The notes under the pieces are model-generated. The model made no database searches, had not been told where the DNA came from, and saw only the letters and a list, made by a program, of their open reading frames with translations. From Clostridia bacterium (GTDB lineage Bacteria; Bacillota; Clostridia; UBA1381), in NCBI GenBank assembly GCA_900770405.1, contig CAAGKL010000290.1, positions 1 through 11,306 of the forward strand: a stretch of DNA of 11,306 nucleotides, given 5' to 3'. Numbering within the stretch: the first letter of the stretch is position 1; every line of letters begins with the position of its first letter. A program made the translations under genes and the position numbers. Positions 1-7,400 of this stretch are shown here, piece by piece.

Positions 1-1
1 C

Positions 2-52
2 GGCGGCAAAACCGAGGAGCTGTCCCGCGGGCATTATGATCGCATTATGTAA
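2..52 (+). CDS. 3' end of an unidentified protein gene (partial)
   Basis: An open frame enters from the left edge and ends at TAA (50-52). Its last residues are GGKTEELSRGHYDRIM. Codons are GC-rich and balanced, unlike the AT-rich DNA that begins right after the stop, which supports this being the true end of a gene. Sixteen residues are too few to assign a family and I do not recognise the tail. No clear hairpin terminator follows within the next 95 bases. The gene points in the same direction as the leader RNA downstream, but that unit has its own promoter. An incidental open frame cannot be excluded. Confidence 0.5.
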   Translation, partial: GGKTEELSRGHYDRIM

Positions 53-147
53 GCAAAAACTACAACAAAAGACAGTCCTTAATAAAAAAGCAATGATATT
101 TTTTTGAGAGTTTTTTTGACAGAATAAATAATTCGGAAATTAAACTA
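53..147. other. AT-rich intergenic stretch, no gene seen
   Basis: No coding frame or hairpin was found here. It contains two T-runs (about 100-105 and 111-117) and a perfect -35-like hexamer TTGACA at 116-121. No convincing -10 lies 16-18 bp downstream of that hexamer; the best is TAAACT at 141-146, with a 19-bp gap. Confidence 0.6.
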
Positions 148-176
148 TTGTAATTTTTAAAAACTTGTGATATAAT
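148..176 (+). promoter_or_regulatory. Sigma-A-type promoter with extended -10
   Basis: The -35 is TTGTAA (148-153) and the -10 is a perfect TATAAT (171-176), separated by exactly 17 bp. A TG lies one base upstream of the -10 (168-169), giving an extended -10. Transcription should begin around 182-184 and run into the structured RNA. An 8-bp direct repeat, TTGTGATA, occurs at 165-172 and 179-186. It brackets the -10 and the expected start site and could be an operator. The promoter match is strong; the operator is only a suggestion. Confidence 0.8.
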
Positions 177-182
177 AATTGT

Positions 183-379
183 GATAAGTTATTCAAAAAA
201 AATATTTTAGACTTTGCACAAATGGGGTAGTCTTCCCTTTTTCTCTAACAATAAGAATTTGACAAAAAATGCAGATTCCTCCAGTTAGAGAAAAAGGCGA
301 AGTCTAATTTTGATAAATGGATAGCTTGGCGGCACGGAGTTTGCGTTTTTTATGCGACACTTCGGTGTCGCATTTTTTT
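183..379 (+). ncRNA. Structured leader or small RNA of about 197 nt, class unknown
   Basis: This is the expected transcript between the promoter at 148-176 and the terminator at 352-379. Its core is a perfect 14-bp helix (236-249 with 284-297) closing a loop of 34 nt. The helix can be extended in two mutually exclusive ways. Either 228-235 pairs with 299-306, with one T-T mismatch and C298 bulged, or 207-214 pairs with 300-307 as a perfect 8 bp, leaving a large asymmetric internal loop. Segment 329-335 (GCGGCAC) can pair with 365-371 (GTGTCGC), with one G-U, which would break the terminator stem. This arrangement fits a riboswitch-like attenuator ahead of the stalk-domain gene, or a free-standing small RNA. 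I looked for the signatures of c-di-GMP, ZTP, THF, cobalamin and 6S RNAs and recognised none. The transcript is inferred from promoter and terminator, not observed. Confidence 0.55.
352..379 (+). terminator. Intrinsic terminator with UUCG tetraloop
   Basis: A perfect 9-bp stem (352-360 ATGCGACAC with 365-373 GTGTCGCAT) is closed by a C(UUCG)G tetraloop and followed by a T-run at 373-379. The hairpin points in the plus direction and ends the RNA starting near 183. It lies 85 bp before the start codon of the stalk-domain gene, so that gene is either fed by read-through or has its own weak promoter. Confidence 0.9.
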
Positions 380-413
380 ATTTACAAATAAAATTTAGCA
401 GGGTAGTTTGTTA

Positions 414-452
414 TTTCGTAAATTACAAAAAACAAAATTTTATTTTACGAAA
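414..452 (+). promoter_or_regulatory. Inverted repeat overlapping the ribosome binding site
   Basis: TTTCGTAAA (414-422) and TTTACGAAA (444-452) are perfect 9-bp inverted copies separated by 21 nt. The right arm overlaps the first bases of the Shine-Dalgarno-like AAGGA (451-455) that serves the ATG at 465. Folded, it would partly occlude the ribosome binding site. It is AT-rich and so only moderately stable. It could instead be a protein binding site. Confidence 0.5.
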
Positions 453-464
453 GGATTTTTGAAA

Positions 465-739
465 ATGAAAAAATTTATTTCACTTGTATTGGCTGTATCT
501 TTGGCAATTTCTTCAATGATTTACGTATCTGCCGCAGATGAAGGAATAAGGGTTTATCTTGAAGGAAAAAAATTAAGTTTGATGTTTCGCCGCAAACAAT
601 AAATGACAGAACAATGGTTCCGATTAGGGCAATTTTTGAGGCAATGGGCGCAAATGTAGATTGGGCCGATATTACCCAAACTGCAATCAGTACCAAAGAT
701 AGCACAACGGTAAAGATGACTTTGATTGGTTTTCATTGA
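465..739 (+). pseudogene. Stalk-domain (copper amine oxidase N-terminal-like) secreted protein, frameshifted and short
   Basis: Start: ATG at 465 with AAGGA at 451-455, nine bases upstream. The upstream in-frame start at 408 has no such site and would put a long leader before the signal peptide. The product begins MKKFISLVLAVSLAISS, a Sec signal peptide with likely cleavage near VSA-AD. The zero frame stops at 600-602 after 45 residues. Shifting by -1 at the run of seven A (566-572) restores EGKKIKFDVSPQ, then TINDRTMVPIRAIFEAMGA and NVDW, down to a TGA at 737-739. That is the hallmark stalk-domain pattern (FDV.P, RTMVP.RAIFEA.GA.V.W). The rejoined product would be about 91 residues, shorter than a usual full domain unit, so the 3' end may also be lost. 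In surface proteins this domain often accompanies cell-wall-associated modules. The shift sits in an A AAA AAA heptamer read in frame, so slippage could in principle yield full product. A decayed gene or an assembly error is more likely. Confidence 0.75.
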
Positions 740-887
740 AATAAAACACTTAAATGTTCATATTGAAATAACGAAAACACGCATACCATCTTAAAAGTGG
801 TATGCGTGTTTTTAGTAGCTCCGTTTGACGGTCTGTTGATATTACTGTTTTATCAATGACCGGCAATGCCGCAGGTTTTTTTATTGC
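740..887. other. Convergent intergenic region
   Basis: No gene is seen here. The region separates the plus-strand stalk-domain remnant from the 3' end of the SLH gene and holds the bidirectional terminator at 774-813. A further imperfect stem (829-833 with 858-862 and 836-841 with 851-856) lies nearer the SLH stop codon. On the minus strand it has no T-run after it, so it is not a standard terminator by itself. Confidence 0.6.
774..813. terminator. Strong bidirectional terminator between convergent units
   Basis: A perfect 15-bp stem (774-788 with 798-812) closes a 9-nt loop (789-797). The A-run at the left base and the T-run at the right base (809-813) give a U-tract in the plus direction and a shorter one in the minus direction. 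It lies 35 bp after the stalk-domain TGA and 75 bp beyond the SLH stop codon, as expected for a shared terminator of convergent transcripts. Confidence 0.9.
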
Positions 888-1440
888 TTATTTCAGCGCC
901 GCCGTGTGTAGGATTTTTGCTATCTGCTCACGCAGCAGGAAGCTCTTCGGGCGCAGGGTATTATCCTCAAAGCCCGCCACAACACCGTTCTCGGTGAGGT
1001 AGCTCACCGCGGTCTGTGAATACTCAGAAACCTCCGAGCTGTCGCCGAAGCCGATTGTTCCGCTTGCCGGCTTGCCGTCAAAGAATACTCTGTATACAAG
1101 CGCCATTGCGTCCTGACGTGTGATGCGCTCGGACAGCCTTGCCTCCGCGCCGCGCTCGGTCTTGACGCCTGCGAACCAGCCCGCATTATATGCCGCCGCC
1201 GCATAAGGCGCTGCCCAAGTCGGGATACTGTCGCTGTCGGCGAATACCGACGCGTCCGCACCCTCGGTCGAAAGCCCGATCGCCGATGCCAGAAGCTTCA
1301 CAAATTCGCCGCGTGTAACCTCATTTTTCGGCTTGTAGTATCTTGCACCATCCTCAATGTAGCCGTCGATAAATCCGGCATAGCAAAGGCTCCTGATATA
1401 GAGCTGTGCCCAGCTTGTGTCAATATCGCAGAACGCAAGC
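888..1440 (-). other. Three SLH repeats at the C-terminus of the giant surface protein
   Basis: Repeat 1 starts FCDIDTSWAQLYIRSL and has VTRGEF. Repeat 2 starts VFADSDSIPTWAAPYAAAA and has ITRQDA. Repeat 3 starts GFGDSSEVSEYSQTAVSYL and has LLREQI. The family pattern is F.D....WA...I..L...G...G...., then an ITRAE-type motif at the start of the last helix. The arginine of that motif is kept in all three repeats, while the following A-E is replaced by G-E, Q-D and E-Q. The protein ends three residues past the third repeat. A trimer of SLH repeats is the usual unit for binding pyruvylated wall polymer. Confidence 0.93.
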
Positions 1441-4400
1441 TCCGCCATCTTCGGATTTTCAATCACGGCGTATCTGCCGCCGTCCGCATTGTCTATCGAC
1501 ATCATATCGCGCGCCGCATCAAAGTTGCCGCCGACATACAGCCACTTGCCGATTGACGGCGCATAGCGGTATATGCCGAGATTATTCACGTCAGCCGCTC
1601 CCGCCGCCTTAATGTCGATAAGCATTTTGCCGGTCTCGCTCACGCTGCGCGCCTCGATAATATCCGAGCGGAAATCGCAGCCCTCATCGAGCTGTGCGGT
1701 ATAGCCGCCGATGTCCGCATCGGTACCTACCACGAGGTAATTCTCGGCGTCTATGTCGTTGCCGCCGATAAACGCCGCGTTGTCGCTCTGCTTCACCACA
1801 AGGTCAACGCCCGCGTACATCTTATTCGCGGTAACCTCCGCATTCGAGCCCATCGACGCCTTAATCTCGTTCATCAGTCTGACAACCTCATCAGGCAGTC
1901 CGCTCTTGCTTATGCCGTTAGATGTGCTACTGCCTGAGGAACCGCCGCCGGTCGTCGGCTTCTTGCCGTCGTCGATGTCCTTTCCGTCCTCGCTCTCCTG
2001 CTGTTCGCCGACGATTCCGGAGTCGTAAATATCGGTCAGATACGCCCCGCCGCCGAGCGCGAGCTGCGCCCTTACCGAGAACGGCGATGCCGTATTCTGC
2101 ACAACAACGGTCGAGCTGTTGCCGTCTGAGACGAACATCGACGCCTCCGACGGGTCGGAAAGCAGCGTCCAGTTAAATCTGTTCTTGGCAATCTCGAGCC
2201 CGAGCTCCTTGCCGTCGCTGTCAAGCCCTACCGCCGTCAGCTCCGTCGCGTCCGAGCCCTCACTTCTGCTCGCCAGGATTTGAATTCCGCCGATCTTCGC
2301 AACGCTCTTGTTCACAACCGTTGCGATATGCTCGGTCGTGTTGCCGTTCGTATCTGTCGCGCAGATTTTGATTTCGTGCGAGTAGCCGGGGTTGGGCACC
2401 TTGACGGTCTTTTCGTAAACCGTGCTGTAGGTCGTGCTGCCTGCGCCGTCGCTGCCCTTCTTATAGTTCACCTCATCACCCGACACAACCTGCTCGCCGT
2501 CGAGGTAAATGTCAATTTTCGCACCGTCATCGGTGGTCAACTTAACCTTTATTCCCTCGTTCGGGTCAAACAGGCTGCCGTTTTGCGGGCTCTCAATCTT
2601 GATGTCAGCCGGGATAGTGTCAATCGAAAGCTTGCGCGTTTCAACCGTCACGTCACCCGCCTTGTTGATGAACACAACATCGACAAAATGCTCGCCGTCG
2701 GTCAGATTGAACGCCGCAAAGCCTTTCGCGCCGCTATCGGCATTGTTCACAATCTCCTCACCATACTGCTTTTCGTCAATATCAAATCTTACCGTAACCT
2801 CGTCATTCGGCTCTGTACCGAAGTTCGTAATTTCATACTCAATCAGCACATTCGAGCCGTTCGCCTGCAGGTACGGGATATTCTTGTCGTCCGTTTTGCT
2901 CTTAGCGTCATAGGAGATAACCCTGACCTGCGCCTCGGGCGGTGTGGGTACAGGAACAACAACGTCCGCACTCGTCACCTGCGGGCTGTTATAGTGCCCG
3001 CTGCCCTCATTGACATTCACCGCGCGCGCTTTGACGAAATAGGTTTCGCCCGGGACAATCGCCGATGTGGATTTCACCGCACCGTCATCGCCCACAATTG
3101 AATTTTCGCCCTTGAAGTAGGAATTAATCCTGCCTGCACCGTCGTAGTCGCCGACATAGCCGCCGATTGCCGGCAGAAGCTCCTCCGAGCCGTCTGTACG
3201 GCGGCGGTATACGTCGAACTGCACGCCGGTTGCATTATCCGGCACATCCGCGCTCACGTCAAGTCTGCCGTCGCCACCCGCAAACGCCGTCACATTCGCC
3301 GGCGCGGCGAGCGTCATCGTATTCGTGTAATCAAGCGGCGTCTTAGTATATGTGCTCACATATGCGCTGCTGTTCATTATCGCGTCGGCTCTGACAATAT
3401 ACTGTCCCGACGGGATATTCACATCGATAACCTCGCTGCCCGAGCCCTTGGACTGAGCCACGATGTAGCCGGGGTGCTCATTCTCGATGAGGTTTCCGTC
3501 ATCGTCGGTAAAGCTCTCGATAACCGGCTTTCCGTCAGGCGTGCACGGAACGAGCGCGATGCTCACCTGCGCATCCTCCTCCGCAGTCCAACTCGCATCA
3601 AGCTTCATACCCGAAATCTGCGCACTGTCAACCGAAAGCTTCGGCGCAACGGTCGGAAGTGTGAGAATCGTATAATCGCTGATTTCAACGCCGTTTGTCG
3701 AACGTACGCTCCAGTCACCCTTTACAAGGCTGGGGTTGGTGATGTTCACATAGACGTATTTTCTGACCGCGCCGGTATCCTTGTCGGTCTTTTCGCTGCG
3801 GAGCATATTCGCGCCGGCGAGATTATTCTCCTCCTGAGTTTTGTCGAAATCGTACAAAACAACCGGATAATTGCCGTTCGGGCCCGCAACCTCGAGTTCG
3901 GGAGCCCTATCGCCATCATAGTACACGCGCATTACAACATCATTTCCGCTTATCATCTCATCGGTAATTCCCGTCGTAAAGATTGTGCCCGCCGCATACT
4001 GCACCGGAGCTGCATAAGCCGAGCTTACAACGCTGTCAATCGTCGAGCCGACAACGCGCGCACCTGCGCCTATACCCATAAGCTGAACCGTTCCGTCACT
4101 GATCGGCACCTCAACAACCTCAAGGAAGGTGTGACCGCTTGTCGAGCCGCCGTCACTCTCCTTCATTTCGGGTGCGTCGAGGTCGATTTTGTCAATCTCG
4201 TCAACCTCACTGCCGCGCAGCAGGCGGAAGTTCTTAGTATCGTAGTAGTATACAAAGCCGCCGCTGAATATCAGCACCTGCACGCCGCCGGCAATGTAAT
4301 CATTCGTAATCGCCAGCGTCACGCCCGCAAGCTTGCCGAGACCGGGGATATTCAGGCTTCCGCTGATTTTACCCATCATAAAGAACCTGGGGCTCGTTGT

Positions 4401-7400
4401 AAAGCCGAGGCTGACATTGCCGAGCACGACGCCCGAGAAAATGTCCACCGTTCCGGACAGCCGCATACTGAAGCCCGTCGTCCAGTCAAATTCGCCCTTT
4501 GCGATGAATTTTATCTGTTCAAAGCCCTTCGGCGCACCGGTCACGCTGAAGGTGACGCCGTTGCCGGAGACTGCCAGATCCGCCTGCAGCGCCATTGCCG
4601 AAACAATGTCGATCGCCGCCATAACATTCACCGTAACGGGCGGTCTCGCGTCGCCCTTGTAGTTTATCGAGCTTGCAAGGTCGCTTATGCCGCCGCCGAG
4701 CCCGATAAAGTTCGTAACGCCCGGCACAATCGGCACTACAAAGCCCTTGATTTCAAGGTAAATACTATCCAGGCAAATCTTGCCGTTATTCATTTCCGCA
4801 AGGCTCATTCTGAACGCACTGCTGACAGGTCCGATTTTTATGCCCAGATCCACACCCGCGTTGAACTCATAGGTGTTGAAGGACGCACCGAACGAGAAGC
4901 CCTGGAGCATACCCAGATTTTTGGTGCTTGCATTTGCCGCGTTCTGATTCTGTCCCGCGGCAGTCGTTGCATTGTGACTGCTTGCGCTGACAAGCGGGCT
5001 GCCGGTCGGGTTGGACGCCGCCGCGCCGCTGGAAAGCCTGCTGTCATTGGTCTGTGCGCCGCCCGCCGGGAATACCGACTTCGGCAGCTCTATCTTGATA
5101 TTCGCCGCGATGCCGACAAAGCCGGTTTCGATTTTATTCTCATCGTCGCGACTCTCGTGCTCGCCGAAAAGTATCGAGTCAATCGACACGCCGAGCGAGC
5201 CGCCGTCGCCGAATGCGCCGAGCGCACCCGTCGCGGAGTTGCCCTCCTTGAACAGCTTTTTCGCGCCAGAAGCCTCTCCCGAGCCGCCTCCGCCCGATGC
5301 GGACGATGAGCCCGACGAGCTACCCGATGAGCTGCCCGACGATGAGCCCGACGAGGCGGTGCTTGCCGCATTTGCGGGAGCTGCGCCCGAGCCGGTGCTA
5401 CCGCTGCCGGTGTTTGCGCTGTCATCGCTGTTCTTGCTCATACCGAGCGGGAAGGAAATCGAACCGCTGAAATTAATCGTGTATCTGCCGTCCTGGCAGC
5501 CGAGCTCGCCGTAATTCAGGCTGAATATAAATCCGCCCATATTCTGCAGCAGCCAGCCGCCGCCGAGCAGCTGCAGCTGCGGTGCAGAGCCGCCTTTCAT
5601 TCCGCTCTCGTCCTCTTCGTAGGTGTAATACTGATCCGTAATCATACGTATCATAAACTTATGCTTCCATATCGTGGATGCGTTTATGATGCTCAGATCA
5701 CCGTCGCCCTCGACCCTAAACGCGGTCGGCTTGCCGCTGTCAAAATCCGCCTTGAAGGTCAGCGGGGTCATTGCATTGTAGTACAGAATGCGGTTGACCT
5801 TGATGTTATCCGAGCCGGGGATTGTTTCAAAGCCGAGCACGCTGTCATTGCTTCTGTCCTTATCCGTACTGACGCAAATCGGCTTACTTGCCGCGGTTTC
5901 GGCGCTCTTGCCGTTTTCGACGTCATAGTTCACCTTAAATACGCCGCGCGCCTCGATAAGGATTTCACCCTTATCCTTCTCGATCTGCTTCTTGTACTCC
6001 TCAAACTGCTCCTCAATCGACCCTTTACCCGCATCTGCCGAGAAGAGCCGCATCTCGTAATTGTTCTTGTCGTTAAAACGCGCTATCGTTGCAACCGAGT
6101 AGCCGCGGTTTCTGTATTTTTCGTCGCTCGAGGTTATGATATGATCCCTGCTGTCCGAGAAGGTGTGCTTCTCCTTGCCGGCAAGGTTATTCTTGAACTC
6201 GACTGTGAGCTCAAACTCGCCGAGCCTGCCGTCCATATCAACCAGAAGTCCTAGCTGTGTGTTTATCGTGTCAACCGAGCAGTTAAAGCTGTCGACGTTG
6301 ATGATTTCGTTTGTAACCACATTTCTCAGGTACGCCGTCCAGTTTGACTTATCGGACAGTGCGCCAAAATTGTCGCCGACACCCTGCACCGAGAAATACG
6401 AATAGCCCTTATAGTAGATAATTTTCGGGTCAATGCCGGTAAAGCCGATGTCCACACCGCCCTTGCCGAGCGCGGGCAGTGTCACAATCTTATTCGCAAC
6501 CGCCGGGATAGTCATACCGTCGCCGGTGAGCTGGAAGCTGATTTTGCGCGTGTCGATGCCGGTTCTGAGCCTATAGCCGTCCGCCGGAGTGTAGCGTATA
6601 TCCGGCGCGTCGGCATCCTTATTCGAGGAAAGCTTTTCATAGACAGGTCTTGCTTTCAGCTTAATCGGGATATTACGCTTGATTTTTCCGCGGTTTATCG
6701 TCCCGACGCTGATAACCTCGTCCTCCTCCGTTTCCGTCGCAACCCACAGCGCCGGCTCCTGCGTCATATTCAGCTCATCATCGAGGATTTTATCCTCAAA
6801 TACGAGCCTCAGCTTGCCGTCGACAATCTGACGCGAATCGGGGTCGGAGTTATCAATCGTGAGGTAAAGCGTAACCTCACCGTCATTTGCATAGCCGGTG
6901 TTATCGGCGTTGGGCTTCAAAAGCTCCTTCTGCGTAATCGTCATAACGCAGTATTCCGACGAAACCTCCATCTCGCCGAGCTCGCCGACACCGTACATCG
7001 TGTCAACCGAAAGCTCCTGTCCCGGGGTAACGATTTCGGGGTCGAACATAATCGAAATCGCGCTGTCGGGGCAGCGGTATTCATTGTAGTAATCGTCAAA
7101 ATTCACGCTGCCGTTCACGCTGTAGTCCCACAGCGTATTCGCCAGATTGAACCAGTGCGCCATCTGCACCTTATCCGGCATACGGCGCATACCGTTATTT
7201 TTCAGAAGTCCGTATGCGCTCGTCGTGGAATATGTAACGCTGTCGGAAATCGAATACCACTCGGGTATGCTGTCGCCGGTAAATTCCACCTCTTTGGTTA
7301 TCGGAATTTCCGAGCCATTCTTATAGAACTGCCCACCGTCATTATCGGCGATTTTCGTATCAAGCAGCATTCTTATGCCGACCTCGGCACGCTCCGCGCC

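Noticed and set aside
116..146. Second promoter with a perfect TTGACA at 116-121
   Set aside because: No acceptable -10 is found at 16-18 bp spacing; the best candidate is at 19 bp with four of six matches.
183..379. 6S RNA
   Set aside because: Size is similar, but the 5' and 3' ends do not pair into the long closing stem expected, and the 3' end forms an independent terminator hairpin.
408..464. Start of the stalk-domain gene at the ATG at 408
   Set aside because: It adds 19 residues before a perfect signal peptide and lacks a Shine-Dalgarno site, whereas the ATG at 465 has AAGGA nine bases upstream.
861..882. Plus-strand terminator from CGGC-AAT-GCCG followed by a T-run
   Set aside because: The stem is only 4 bp with a 3-nt loop and is separated from the T-run by several bases. 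The 15-bp hairpin at 774-812 already does this job.
2280..3101. A 273-codon plus-strand open frame, with similar ones at 5661-6254, 7155-7925 and 9496-10143
   Set aside because: All lie wholly or almost wholly within the two giant genes on the other strand and read as Arg/Val/His-rich shadows without motifs.
3474..5309. A 611-codon open frame on the plus strand opposite the SLH gene
   Set aside because: It is antisense to a clearly real gene with signal peptide and SLH repeats. Its product is Arg/Ala/His-rich with no domain pattern, has no ribosome binding site that I could see, and is explained by the GC-rich codon use of the sense frame.
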